A stretch of DNA of 64,000 bases from Symplocastrum torsivum CPER-KK1 (GCA_019358875.1 JAHHIF010000016.1:62001-126000), one strand, 5' to 3'. Shown: positions 43,360-52,546, counted from the first letter of the stretch. A program made the numbers and translations. The notes: a model not told the origin generated them from the letters alone.

Positions 43360-43956
43360 TCAAACTTGCAGTAGAGAGAGTCCACTGCTTAACACCTTCT
43401 GCCAGTGCGCTGAATTTTGAACCTCGTTTAGTAGCAAGGGTGGCTGCACAGGCGAAGCGCGATCGCGTTGTAGTGAGAGTTGCCACCAACCCACATCATG
43501 CCAAGTTCCAAATTTATAGCCAGTCAAACGGTAGACACCCACTGGCACAAAACCAACAGCCTCATGTAGTGCAACGCTTGCTGGGTTTGGTAAGGTAACT
43601 CCTGCATAGACGTTGTAGAAACCTTGCAGTTGCAGCAGCTTCATCAGGGATGTATATAAGGCTTTGCCCACCCTTTTCCTTCTGTAGGCGGCATTGACAT
43701 AGACCGATGACTCAACAGACCATTGATAAGCGGCACGTTGGCGATGTTTACTCGCATAGGCATAACCCCAGACTTCCCCGTCAATTTCGCAAACTAGCCA
43801 AGGCATCTGTTCTAGATTACTGAGGATACGCTGTCGAAATTCCTCTTCAGTGGGTGGTGTTAGTTCAAAGGAAATCGGTGTCTCGCGCACAATTGGAGCA
43901 TAAATTGACAAACATTGTTGGGCATCGCCCTCGTTGGCTAGCCGAATTGCATTCAT
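43360..43956 (-). CDS. GNAT N-acetyltransferase, phosphinothricin-acetyltransferase-like
   Basis: A 198-residue acetyl-CoA-dependent N-acetyltransferase of the Pat/Bar/ArsN1-like group. The N-terminus I-R-L-A-N-E-G-D-A-Q-Q-C-L-S-I-Y-A-P-I-V, then T-P-I-S-F-E and P-W-L-V-C-E, match that group. The CoA-binding loop reads R-R-K-R-V-G-K-A-L-Y near residues 91-100. N-P-A-S-V-A-L-H-E-A-V-G-F and G-Y-K-F-G-T-W-H-D-V-G-W-W follow. The substrate may be phosphinothricin, arsinothricin or methionine sulfoximine analogues; sequence alone cannot decide. A tail of about 35 residues extends beyond the usual end. It starts seven bases after the methyltransferase stop, forming an operon. Confidence 0.87.
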   Translation of the reverse strand: MNAIRLANEGDAQQCLSIYAPIVRETPISFELTPPTEEEFRQRILSNLEQMPWLVCEIDGEVWGYAYASKHRQRAAYQWSVESSVYVNAAYRRKRVGKALYTSLMKLLQLQGFYNVYAGVTLPNPASVALHEAVGFVPVGVYRLTGYKFGTWHDVGWWQLSLQRDRASPVQPPLLLNEVQNSAHWQKVLSSGLSLLQV

Positions 43957-43963
43957 GACGGCT

Positions 43964-44755
43964 TTACACCTCTTGTCTTGCTGCTATTTGTTGTTCCTTT
44001 GGCTTCTCAAACACCATCAAATGCTGCTGCGGTAGAAAGTGTTTAGTTTCTAACCATTGCAACCCTACCGTCTGCATTTCTTTACGCACTTGCTTCTGCG
44101 TCATCTTGTGGAGCGCTTTGATGAGGATAAGGGGATTTTCACGGCGATACTCAACGAGAACTACACGTCCACCCGGTTTAAGCGACTTCACAACTCCTTC
44201 CATGACTTCTTTCGGATACTCAAACTCATGGTAGGCATCCACCATCAACGCTAAGTCAACACTCTCATCTGGTAGATTAGGGTCGGTGGCACTCGCTAAA
44301 ATAGGCTCAACATTAGTAATGTTGTTTTCCTGTTTCAGGAAGTTAAGGATATCAATCATCTCCGGCTGAATATCCACCGCCAGAACCTTCCCCTCTGGTA
44401 CCAAGGGACTCATGCGAAAGCTGAAGTAGCCAGTACCCGCGCCAATATCAGCAACAACATGGGTTGGTTTTAAGTCAAGCGCCTCCACGACTTGCTGCGG
44501 CTGTTCAGTCACCTCTCGACTGGCGCGTTCTAGCCAAAGTGCTTCTGTATGTCCCATCACCTTAGCGATTTCTCTGCCCATGTAGAATTTGCCAATGCCA
44601 TCAGAACTGTGACGCGATCGCTCCTGATATACTGTTCCCGATTCCGCAAGGGCATTAGGTTGTAGCGCACCAAAGCCAGTGAGCAACAGCCAAAGCAAGA
44701 TAAAACAGATAATGACAATTACACGTAACGGCAGGGATGGATTGTTAACTTTCAT
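43964..44755 (-). CDS. SAM-dependent methyltransferase with N-terminal membrane segment
   Basis: A 263-residue class I methyltransferase. A hydrophobic segment at about residues 11-35 is either a signal sequence or a membrane anchor. The Rossmann motifs are V-V-A-D-I-G-A-G-T-G-Y-F-S-F near 101-114, V-L-A-V-D-I-Q-P-E-M, and V-D-L-A-L-M-V-D-A-Y-H-E-F. The substrate is not evident. If the N-terminus is a cleaved signal, the enzyme would lie outside the cytoplasm, where SAM is absent; an anchor with a cytoplasmic domain is more plausible. It is coupled to the downstream acetyltransferase. Confidence 0.85.
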   Translation of the reverse strand: MKVNNPSLPLRVIVIICFILLWLLLTGFGALQPNALAESGTVYQERSRHSSDGIGKFYMGREIAKVMGHTEALWLERASREVTEQPQQVVEALDLKPTHVVADIGAGTGYFSFRMSPLVPEGKVLAVDIQPEMIDILNFLKQENNITNVEPILASATDPNLPDESVDLALMVDAYHEFEYPKEVMEGVVKSLKPGGRVVLVEYRRENPLILIKALHKMTQKQVRKEMQTVGLQWLETKHFLPQQHLMVFEKPKEQQIAARQEV

Positions 44756-44835
44756 GCCCTTTTGACTCCACCTGAGTTGTGTAATGAGTTCATGAAAATC
44801 TATTCTCCTACAAAGTAATTGCCACTCAACAACTG

Positions 44836-45729
44836 ATGAACACTGATCCTAAAACGAACCCTGAGAACCCATTTTTAAAATTCAAGGCTCGCAGCCTCAT
44901 CATTAGTTGTTTGTTAATCTCTTTAGCAGTTGGCTTTGTCCTTGGTCTGTTTGCTGGCTTTAGCCGCTTTAATCCTAAAGACCCTATTTTTGTTCCATTG
45001 ATCTACAATCTGACGTTTATTTTACTATCAGCTTGGGCAATAAAACGCTTACGCTACTTGCAACTTGACCTCAAGCGTCTCATCGGTCAACTCCCAAATC
45101 GTTATCCCTGGTTACCAACCCTTGGCATTGTCATTGCCATCTTGCTCTTTTCACTCGGTTCAGGACAACTTTTTTATTACGCCTTGTCATTGCTTAATCC
45201 CAGCTTAGTCGAGTCACTCCTCAATCAAAAAACGTTCTACTCTGGATCGGAAACTTTTTCACCTGTACTGTACAACTTACTGATGGTTTTTACATTTCTT
45301 GTTGTAGCTCCTGTAACTGAAGAATTTCTCTTTCGAGGAATCTTGTTGCATCGCTGGACAACAAAATGGGGAATCACACCTGCACTGATTATTTCGTCAA
45401 TTTTATTTGGACTTCTACACGCGAATATTGTTGGGCTGTTTGTGTTTGGGTTAATGATGGCGCTACTTTACATCAAGACTCGCACACTCATCGTCCCGAT
45501 TATTTGCCATTCGCTGAACAATCTTGCAGCAATCGGGTTGGAATTAGCCTCAAGGAGTTCTAGCACAACTGAATCTATTGATACTTTGACGCAACTTCGC
45601 ACCTATTGGTGGGTTGGTATTGTTTATGTCGCTTTGGCAGCGCCTTGGCTGTTTATGTTCATTTATAAAAGCTGGCCTAAACAGTCTTCAGCGATGCCAT
45701 ATTTTACTGATACAGATGCTATTAAATAA
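44836..45729 (+). CDS. CPBP family intramembrane metalloprotease
   Basis: A 297-residue integral membrane protein with about seven or eight helices. The CPBP/Abi motifs are complete: E-E-F-L-F-R-G in A-P-V-T-E-E-F-L-F-R-G-I-L near residues 159-170, F-G-L-L-H-A-N, and H-S-L-N-N. These residues form the glutamate/histidine active site of Rce1-like proteases. In bacteria the family is linked to prenyl-protein processing, bacteriocin immunity or membrane-protein turnover; the substrate here is unknown. It diverges from the methyltransferase gene. A CCGTCAG repeat with a T-rich tail follows the stop. Confidence 0.9.
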   Translation: MNTDPKTNPENPFLKFKARSLIISCLLISLAVGFVLGLFAGFSRFNPKDPIFVPLIYNLTFILLSAWAIKRLRYLQLDLKRLIGQLPNRYPWLPTLGIVIAILLFSLGSGQLFYYALSLLNPSLVESLLNQKTFYSGSETFSPVLYNLLMVFTFLVVAPVTEEFLFRGILLHRWTTKWGITPALIISSILFGLLHANIVGLFVFGLMMALLYIKTRTLIVPIICHSLNNLAAIGLELASRSSSTTESIDTLTQLRTYWWVGIVYVALAAPWLFMFIYKSWPKQSSAMPYFTDTDAIK

Positions 45730-45734
45730 ACTTC

Positions 45735-45769
45735 AGAAAGCCGTCAGCTATCAGCTTTTTTGTTTTCCT
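45735..45769. repeat. CCGTCAG heptamer repeat after the CPBP gene
   Basis: A 35-base element identical to 8411-8452 except for one fewer CCGTCAG heptamer. In both places it begins five to seven bases after a stop codon and ends in a T-rich run. Confidence 0.8.
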
Positions 45770-45864
45770 AGCTCTCTCTTGTTTCACAGACCCTGCTGTA
45801 CCTCATACCGCTTAAAACTGCTATAGGGTGATTCTCGGATCAGGGAGTACATCTAGGTTTCTTG

Positions 45865-45898
45865 CCAATTCCCAATTCCCAATTCCCGAAAACCCAGA
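45865..45898. repeat. AATTCCC heptamers upstream of the ABC importer
   Basis: Three CCAATTC heptamers plus CCGAAAACCCAGA form an exact inverted copy of 14959-14992. Identity of the non-heptamer flank shows that the repeat unit is longer than the heptamers. Confidence 0.8.
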
Positions 45899-45998
45899 GT
45901 TGAATTTCTTTTGATGCCCCTACAGGGCATTGAATCTGATTCTGTTTATCGCTTTACTAAAACGTTGAAGCGATCGCTCTACGAAGGAAGTCATAAGC

Positions 45999-47630
45999 GT
46001 GTTTATGCCGCGTTGGTCATTAGGATTCTTACTACTTGCACAGCTACTAGCGGCTTGTGGTCCATCTGGGTCTTCCCCACAGGCTAATCAGTCAAATCAA
46101 TCAACGTCAACAGGTTCTGGTTCTAAAGAGCAAATTGTCTTAGCAATTGGTGGAGAGGCGGACGAGGGCTATGACCCGACTCTCGGTTGGGGGCGCTATG
46201 GCTCTCCTTTGTTCCAGAGTACGCTACTCCGTCGCGACGAAAATCTTCAGATTGTCAACGATTTGGCAGAAAGTTACAGCGTCAGTGCAGACAAAAAAGT
46301 CTGGACGGTAAAAATTCGTGAGGATGCTAAGTTTACTGACGGTAAGCCAGTTACAGCAGAGGATGTCGCCTACACCTTCAACCAAGCGGCGAAAAGTGCC
46401 GGGTTGACTGATGTAACCGTACTCGATCAAGCCGTAGCTACAGGGAATTACGAGGTTGAATTACGTCTGAAAAAGCCACAGAGTACGTTTGTCAACCGCC
46501 TCATCACCCTAGGAATTGTCCCCAAACACGCCCATGACAAAAATTATGCACGTAAGCCTATGGGTTCTGGCCCCTACAAGTTTGTGCAGTGGGACGAGGG
46601 GCAACAGCTAATCGTTGAAGCTAACCCTGACTACTATGGTGAGAAACCGCAGTTCAAGCGTCTGGTGTTCCTGTTTACGGAAGAAGACGCTGCCTTTGCC
46701 GCAGCTAAGGCAGGACAAGCACAAGTAGCTGCTGTGCCTCAGTCTTTAGCTATCCAGAAAATTGACGGGATGAAGTTGTACGACGTTAAGAGTGTTGATA
46801 ATCGCGGATTGATGTTTCCTTACATCCCAGCGAAAGATGGGAAAAAGACTCCTAAAGGCAATCCAGTTGGCAATGATGTCACAGCCGACTTAGCGATTCG
46901 TCAAGCCGTTAACTTCGCAATCGACCGGAAAGCCTTGGTTGATGGAGTGTTGGAAGGATATGGTTCTCCAGCTTATGGTCCTGTGACTGGGTTGGCTTGG
47001 GAAGAACCACAAGCGAATATTCAAGACGCACAACCTGAGCAAGCTAAGAAAATTTTGGCGGATGCTGGATGGAAAGACACGAATGGGGATGGCGTTGTTG
47101 AAAAAAATGGCTTGAAGGCAGAGTTTACGATTCTCTATCCCGCTAGTGATAGTACCCGTCAAGCTTTGGCGCTATCTGCCGCTGAGATGATTAAAGCCAT
47201 TGGCATCCAGGCAAATGTTGAGGGAAAGAGTTGGGATGAGATCGAACCCTTGGCGCACAGCAACGTAATTCTTTTTGGTTGGGGTAGTCATGACCAGACG
47301 GAGATGTATAACCTCTATCACAGCTCATCAGCAAAAGGAGAGTTTAATAACGCAGGGTATTATGCTAATCCTGCCATAGACACAACCCTTGACTTAGCGA
47401 TGGGCGCACCAACAGAAGCGGAAGCGATCGCATTCTGGAAAGCGGCGCAATGGGATGGACAAAAAGGTTACACCACAAAAGGGGATGCAACTTGGGCATG
47501 GTTGGTCAATTTAGATCACACCTATTTCGTCAGCAATTGCCTCGACATTGGCAAGCCCCAAATTGAGCCGCACGGACACGGTTGGCCGATTACTACCAAT
47601 ATCAACCAGTGGAAGTGGACTTGTAATTGA
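45999..47630 (+). CDS. ABC importer substrate-binding lipoprotein (nickel/peptide family)
   Basis: A 543-residue lipoprotein of SBP family 5 (NikA/DppA/OppA). The signal ends at lipobox L-A-A-C with C20. The family signature is seen in A-E-S-Y-S-V-S-A-D-K-K-V-W-T-V and F-T-D-G-K-P-V-T-A-E-D-V near residues 94-126, and in L-A-I-R-Q-A-V-N-F-A-I-D-R-K-A-L. Near the C-terminus H-G-H-G-W could bear on metal or metallophore binding. It captures the ligand outside the plasma membrane for the four transporter genes that follow. GTG 45999 fits GAAGGAAG (45983-45990); ATG 46005 is the alternative. Confidence 0.9.
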   Translation: MFMPRWSLGFLLLAQLLAACGPSGSSPQANQSNQSTSTGSGSKEQIVLAIGGEADEGYDPTLGWGRYGSPLFQSTLLRRDENLQIVNDLAESYSVSADKKVWTVKIREDAKFTDGKPVTAEDVAYTFNQAAKSAGLTDVTVLDQAVATGNYEVELRLKKPQSTFVNRLITLGIVPKHAHDKNYARKPMGSGPYKFVQWDEGQQLIVEANPDYYGEKPQFKRLVFLFTEEDAAFAAAKAGQAQVAAVPQSLAIQKIDGMKLYDVKSVDNRGLMFPYIPAKDGKKTPKGNPVGNDVTADLAIRQAVNFAIDRKALVDGVLEGYGSPAYGPVTGLAWEEPQANIQDAQPEQAKKILADAGWKDTNGDGVVEKNGLKAEFTILYPASDSTRQALALSAAEMIKAIGIQANVEGKSWDEIEPLAHSNVILFGWGSHDQTEMYNLYHSSSAKGEFNNAGYYANPAIDTTLDLAMGAPTEAEAIAFWKAAQWDGQKGYTTKGDATWAWLVNLDHTYFVSNCLDIGKPQIEPHGHGWPITTNINQWKWTCN

Positions 47631-47662
47631 GAATTCCAGCAACAATAGATGAAAACTGACCA

Positions 47663-48682
47663 ATGACTAATGCGATCGCTAAGCGGGATGCCCTACCATC
47701 CATTGCACAATTTATCCTGCGGAAACTACTGCGGCTAATTCTACTACTAGCAGCCGTTGCTGTATTTAGCTTTGTCTTAGTCAGTCTCTCGCCGATTGAC
47801 CCAGTAAATGCCTACATCGGAGCCGATGTCTTACAAATTAGCCCAGAGCAACGAGCTTTAATCGCCGAACGCTGGGGCTTAAATGAGCCAATGACAACCC
47901 GCTTCTTTCTCTGGTTAAAGCAATTTCTCCAGGGCAACCTTGGCACCTCAATGATTTTCAACCAACCTGTCACCACTGTGATTGCTAATCGCTTCAATGC
48001 TTCGCTCCAGATGATGGCAGCCGCTTGGTTACTTTCTGGTCTTTTTGGTCTAATTCTAGGTGTCCTTGCAGGGGCTAAGGAAGGCTCACTCCTCGACCGA
48101 GCAATTCGCTTCTATGCCTATACCCTAGCTTCCAGTCCTACCTTCTGGGTGGCACTGTTGCTGTTGATTTTCTTCTCCGTTACGCTTCGAGTCACGCCAA
48201 TTTGTTGTGCTGCCCCTCCCGGAGTTTTGCTCGAAGATGTCACAATCTGGCAGCGTATCCACCATTTACTACTACCTGCCCTAACCTTGAGCTTGATTGG
48301 AGTTGCTAGCATCGCGCTGCACACTCGGCAGAAATTAATTGAAGTTCTCAACAGCGATTATGCCCTGTTTGCCAGAGCGCAAGGCGAAACAACTTGGGGC
48401 TTGATTCGGCACCACGGCTTAAGAAATATTGCACTACCCGCGATTACCTTACAGTTTGCTTCACTTAGCGAGTTGTTTGGTGGTTCGGTATTAGCGGAAC
48501 AAGTATTTGCCTACCCCGGTTTAGGACAAGCAACAGTCCAATCGGCACTACGCGGCGATGTCCCACTACTGATTGGCATTGTTTTTTTCAGCGCCATCTT
48601 TGTCTACACCGGAAACACGATCGCAGATATCACTTACCAAATTGTTGACCCACGTATTCGCATTGGAAAAACGGCAACATGA
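47663..48682 (+). CDS. ABC importer permease (NikB/DppB-like)
   Basis: A 339-residue permease. An N-terminal helix (about residues 22-45) precedes P-I-D-P-V-N-A-Y-I-G and E-R-W-G-L-N-E-P, the usual start of DppB/NikB proteins. The core has five further helices and the cytoplasmic coupling loop Y-A-L-F-A-R-A-Q-G-E-T near residue 235 (the EAA loop). The C-terminus includes D-I-T-Y-Q-I-V-D-P-R-I-R. The next permease starts within its stop codon in ATGA form (four bases), so the two are coupled. An extra helix pair with C-C-A-A-P-P-G lies near residues 178-184. Confidence 0.92.
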   Translation: MTNAIAKRDALPSIAQFILRKLLRLILLLAAVAVFSFVLVSLSPIDPVNAYIGADVLQISPEQRALIAERWGLNEPMTTRFFLWLKQFLQGNLGTSMIFNQPVTTVIANRFNASLQMMAAAWLLSGLFGLILGVLAGAKEGSLLDRAIRFYAYTLASSPTFWVALLLLIFFSVTLRVTPICCAAPPGVLLEDVTIWQRIHHLLLPALTLSLIGVASIALHTRQKLIEVLNSDYALFARAQGETTWGLIRHHGLRNIALPAITLQFASLSELFGGSVLAEQVFAYPGLGQATVQSALRGDVPLLIGIVFFSAIFVYTGNTIADITYQIVDPRIRIGKTAT

Positions 48683-49560
48683 AGCCTTTGACTGCCCCAC
48701 AGCCTGTAGCATCTAAAATTCCACGAAAACGACCATTAAAACTAGGGAATCGTCGCCAGCGCACGTTATGGACAATTGCCGTGTGCGTACTGTTTTTAGC
48801 GGCTGTAATTTTGAGTAGTCAATGGCTGGGGGATGCAGGACTAGTACCAGCCTTGCGATCGCGTAATCAGCCCCCTTCCTTCGCACACCCCTTTGGGACT
48901 GACTGGTTGGGGCGCGATATGTTGACGCGCACCCTGCACGGACTTTCCTTAAGCTTATGTATTGGCTTACTCGCTGCGGGTTGCAGTGCAGTGATTGGCA
49001 CCATCCTTGGCATCCTTTCCGGCACAATTGGCGGAATCGTAGACGCTGTTATCACTTGGATTATTGATGTTTTCTTCAGTCTGCCGCACCTAGTCTTGCT
49101 GATAATGATTGCCTTTGCCGTTGGTGGTGGCACTCAAGGCGTAATTATCGCCGTTGCCCTCACCCACTGGACAAGTTTGGCAAGAATTATTCGTGCTGAA
49201 GTGCTGCAAGTCAACACCTCGGACTATGTTCAACTGTCCTATAAACTAGGGCATACGCCCTTATGGGTTGCCCGTCACCACATGCTACCCCACGTCATTC
49301 CCCAGCTACTCGTTGGGTTGATTCTCCTATTTCCCCATGCAATCTTGCATGAAGCCGCCCTTACATTTATTGGGATTGGCTTGTCGCCTCATACACCTGC
49401 GATCGGGATTATCCTGGCTGAGTCGATGCGTCACTTATCGACTGGCTATTGGTGGTTGGGGGTACTACCGGGAGCCGCTTTACTGATTGCTGTGAAAGCC
49501 TTTGACATTTTGGGTGAAAACATAAGGGCATTGATTGACCCAAAAACCAGCCAAGGATAA
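48679..49560 (+). CDS. ABC importer permease (NikC/DppC-like)
   Basis: A 293-residue second permease. After a basic N-terminus and one helix (about residues 32-52) comes H-P-F-G-T-D-W-L-G-R-D-M-L-T-R, the hallmark of DppC/NikC. Five more helices follow. The coupling loop includes A-R-I-I-R-A-E-V-L-Q-V and Y-V-Q-L-S-Y-K-L-G. E-A-A-L-T-F-I-G-I-G-L and the C-terminal A-F-D-I-L-G-E-N-I-R-A are standard. It should form a heterodimer with the preceding permease. The gap to the ATPase genes (49561-49693) contains a CTGCCCT heptamer run near 49662-49675. Confidence 0.92.
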   Translation: MKPLTAPQPVASKIPRKRPLKLGNRRQRTLWTIAVCVLFLAAVILSSQWLGDAGLVPALRSRNQPPSFAHPFGTDWLGRDMLTRTLHGLSLSLCIGLLAAGCSAVIGTILGILSGTIGGIVDAVITWIIDVFFSLPHLVLLIMIAFAVGGGTQGVIIAVALTHWTSLARIIRAEVLQVNTSDYVQLSYKLGHTPLWVARHHMLPHVIPQLLVGLILLFPHAILHEAALTFIGIGLSPHTPAIGIILAESMRHLSTGYWWLGVLPGAALLIAVKAFDILGENIRALIDPKTSQG

Positions 49561-49693
49561 CGTTTAATACTCATATAGCACTCGCCAAAGCGACTCTTGA
49601 CTCTCGCTCTCATACTAAAACCAAGACTAGTCAATATGCATCCCTTCTGCATAAAAGCCCTCTGCCCTCTGCCTTTTACCATAACTTCCCTAA

Positions 49694-50635
49694 ATGCTAT
49701 CTGTTCAAAATTTGAGCGTCACCTTCACAATGTACGACCAAGGCTTGACCCAAAGACAGCTTACGGTGATTACCGAGCTTGATTTGGAGGTAAGCTCAGG
49801 TGAAGTCGTGGCTGTTGTTGGAGCGAGTGGTTCCGGTAAGAGTCTTCTCGCTCATGCGGTACTAGGTATTCTGCCGAAGAATGCCCAAGTCGATGGTGAA
49901 ATTCTATTTAAAGGCTCACCACTTACTCCAGAGCGTTCTGAAGCATTGCGGGGAAAAGAAATTGCTCTTATCCCTCAGTCAGTGGGCTACCTTGACCCCT
50001 TGATGCGGGTGGGTTCACAAGTCAATCGGGCAGCACAATTGAGTGGATTGTCGGGGCAAGTCACCCAAGTTGCGGTTGAACAAACCTTCAACCGCTATGG
50101 ATTAGCCTCAGTAGTCAAACGCTTCTTTCCGTTCCAACTTTCTGGGGGTATGGCGCGACGAGTGTTAGTATCTACGGCTGCTGTGGGAAAAGCGCAATTG
50201 GTTATTGCTGACGAACCCACTCCTGGTTTACACCCTGATGTCGTAAAGGAAACGCTCAACCACCTGCGAGGATTGGCGAATGAAGGTAAAGCCGTAATAT
50301 TAATTACCCACGACATTGAAGCCGCGCTACAAGTTGCGGATAAAGTCGCTGTTTTCTATGCGGGAACGACGGTGGAGATTGCGACGGCTAAAGATTTTCC
50401 AAATGGAACGATACGCCACCCCTACACCCAAGCTTTATGGCGCAGTCTCCCACAAAACGAATTTATTCCCATTCCCGGTACGCAACCTAGCCCGGATGCT
50501 TTGCCTCCTGGTTGTCTATTTGCAGAGCGCTGTCCTTGGGTTACTGAATCTTGCTGTGAATCACGTCCTCAATTTCGTGAAGTAAGGGGCGCTCCTGTCC
50601 GGTGTATCCATGCTGATGAGGAACATCCATGCTAA
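49694..50635 (+). CDS. ABC importer ATPase (NikD/DppD-like)
   Basis: A 313-residue ATPase with Walker A G-A-S-G-S-G-K-S near residues 42-49, signature L-S-G-G-M-A-R-R and Walker B L-V-I-A-D-E-P-T. The C-terminal oligopeptide/nickel domain has P-P-G-C-L-F-A-E-R-C-P and several further Cys (C-C-E, R-C-I-H, final C). In some relatives these bind an iron-sulphur cluster. It energises the importer with the following shorter ATPase, whose start overlaps its end by seven bases. Confidence 0.92.
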   Translation: MLSVQNLSVTFTMYDQGLTQRQLTVITELDLEVSSGEVVAVVGASGSGKSLLAHAVLGILPKNAQVDGEILFKGSPLTPERSEALRGKEIALIPQSVGYLDPLMRVGSQVNRAAQLSGLSGQVTQVAVEQTFNRYGLASVVKRFFPFQLSGGMARRVLVSTAAVGKAQLVIADEPTPGLHPDVVKETLNHLRGLANEGKAVILITHDIEAALQVADKVAVFYAGTTVEIATAKDFPNGTIRHPYTQALWRSLPQNEFIPIPGTQPSPDALPPGCLFAERCPWVTESCCESRPQFREVRGAPVRCIHADEEHPC

Positions 50636-51237
50636 AAGGAGAAAATCTTTCGTTTCGCTACGACGACCGTCAGCCTTCGATTCTACAAGGCATTGACATT
50701 GAAGTGGCTCCCGGCGAAATTGTTGGTTTAAGTGGCCCCAGTGGCTTTGGGAAGACAACACTTGGAAAGCTCCTCGCAGGCTATCTTACCCCTACGCAAG
50801 GGAGAGTGATGCTCAATGGTCAACCTCTACCAAAGCGGAGTTACTCTCCAGTGCAGCTAATTTTCCAAAATCCGGAACTCGCTGTCAATCCTCGCTGGCG
50901 GATTGGGAAAATCCTGAATGAAGGGCTTCCTCCCTCCAATGATTTACTTAAAGCGCTTAGCATCCACAATAACTGGCTCACTCGCTGGCCTCATGAACTA
51001 AGCGGTGGTGAGTTGCAGCGCATTGCCGTTGCTCGTTCTTTAGGCCCACGCACTCAGTATCTAATTGCGGATGAGATGACAGCAATGTTGGATGCCAATA
51101 CACAAGCTTTGATTTGGCAAGCCGTGACAACCTATGCACATCAGCATAATCTTGGTCTTCTGGTGATTAGCCATGAAGCACCTCTATTGAAGCGGTTGTG
51201 TTCGCGCTTGATTGACTTAACGAAAACTAGAAACTAG
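50629..51237 (+). CDS. ABC importer ATPase, short form (NikE-like)
   Basis: A 202-residue ATPase lacking the C-terminal oligopeptide domain. It is shorter than typical NikE or DppF (about 260-330). Walker A is G-P-S-G-F-G-K-T-T near residues 35-43, the signature is L-S-G-G-E-L-Q-R, and Walker B is Y-L-I-A-D-E-M-T. H-E-A-P-L-L-K-R near the end holds the switch His. All motifs needed for ATP hydrolysis are present. It overlaps the upstream ATPase gene and is the last gene of the importer operon. Confidence 0.9.
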   Translation: MLKGENLSFRYDDRQPSILQGIDIEVAPGEIVGLSGPSGFGKTTLGKLLAGYLTPTQGRVMLNGQPLPKRSYSPVQLIFQNPELAVNPRWRIGKILNEGLPPSNDLLKALSIHNNWLTRWPHELSGGELQRIAVARSLGPRTQYLIADEMTAMLDANTQALIWQAVTTYAHQHNLGLLVISHEAPLLKRLCSRLIDLTKTRN

Positions 51238-51287
51238 AGAACTCTTTCAATATAAATTTTAATAAAAATTTTAAGGAGAACTTGATT

Positions 51288-52379
51288 TTAAATCGCTACA
51301 GTAAAAATTGAACCTTGTGGCTTATTTTCTTCTACAAATATTCTGCCTTTGTGGGCTTCAACTACCATTTTGCAAAAGGCTAAGCCTAGACCAAATTGAG
51401 GAACACTATTTATCGGGCTTCCTACTTCGTATTTATCAAAAATACGTTGCTGTAGCTCTTCGCTAACGCCAATTCCTTCATCAGCGACTCGAATAGTTGC
51501 TTGATGGGATACAGTTCCATCAGTGACTAAATCACTTGGGTCGTCCACTTGTAAGGTAATTGTACTATCAGGCGGGGAGAATTTAATAGCATTGGATAGC
51601 AAGTTGTCGAGTACACGATATAACAAATTGGCATCGACAGAGACAGGATGATTGAGCTTTTTTAGCTGGCTTCTCAATCGAAGTTTTTTTGAGGCAGCTA
51701 CACCAGAAAATTGTGACAAAGCTTTTGTTGCTAGGTCGCTGAGTTCAACTTCGGCAAGATTAAGAACCATCTTTCCAGATTGCATCTTTGCCAGTATCAA
51801 CAAGTCGTTAATCATTGAATTGAGTTGACGCCCTGATGAAAGAATCAGTTCAACTCGCTCCAAATCTTTTCCTTTCAAACCACTATCCATAAGTAAGCTG
51901 CCACTCATGAGAATGCTTGTGAGCGGGTTTCTTAAGTCATGGACAATCATGTTGGAGAGGTCTTCTCTAAGGCGCAGTGTCGCTTCTAGAGCATCATACT
52001 GCTGCTTGATGCGTAACATCGAGCGGACACGGGCGCGTAGTTCTATACCACTTACAGGTTTGGTCAAAAAATCATCAGCCCCAGCATCAAGCGATCGCGC
52101 TAAATCCTCTTTAGAGCTTAGTGCTGTCACCATGATGATGGGAATATGTTTCCAGTAGGTGTCGGATTTGATGAGGCGGCAAACCTCAATACCATCCATT
52201 TGGGGCATCATCACATCCAGCAAGATGACATCAGGCTCAAAGGAATCTATTGAACTCAATGCTTCCATGCCACTAGCAGCATAGTGTAATTCATAACCCT
52301 CCCGATATAGATGCGCTTCGATAACATCAAACCCATGTGGCTCATCATCTACAACCAGTACAGAATACTTTTCATCCAT
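51288..52379 (-). CDS. REC-histidine kinase
   Basis: A 363-residue soluble kinase with an N-terminal receiver (about 5-125, D55 in L-L-D-V-M-M-P) joined directly to HisKA (H147 in I-V-H-D-L-R-N-P-L-T) and HATPase (N-A-I-K-F-S-P, D-E-G-I-G-V, F-G-L-G-L-A-F). The H-D-L-R-N-P box places it in the same subgroup as several cyanobacterial and phage-shock-like kinases. It lacks its own sensor and probably receives phosphate from the 1152-residue kinase encoded just upstream on the same strand (167-base gap). Its target regulator is unknown. Confidence 0.9.
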   Translation of the reverse strand: MDEKYSVLVVDDEPHGFDVIEAHLYREGYELHYAASGMEALSSIDSFEPDVILLDVMMPQMDGIEVCRLIKSDTYWKHIPIIMVTALSSKEDLARSLDAGADDFLTKPVSGIELRARVRSMLRIKQQYDALEATLRLREDLSNMIVHDLRNPLTSILMSGSLLMDSGLKGKDLERVELILSSGRQLNSMINDLLILAKMQSGKMVLNLAEVELSDLATKALSQFSGVAASKKLRLRSQLKKLNHPVSVDANLLYRVLDNLLSNAIKFSPPDSTITLQVDDPSDLVTDGTVSHQATIRVADEGIGVSEELQQRIFDKYEVGSPINSVPQFGLGLAFCKMVVEAHKGRIFVEENKPQGSIFTVAI

Positions 52380-52546
52380 ATCAGCTAAACCTAGAGAATT
52401 GAGATAAGGACGTTAGGAAGTTGAAGACATCCATACGCCTATAAGTAATTGAAATAATTGCGCCATAACCGGCAAGGGTTATAAGTGTGGGAAGACAATG
52501 CCTCCACTTATCACCCGTTGCCTGTTCTCTATTGCCCAGATGCCCC

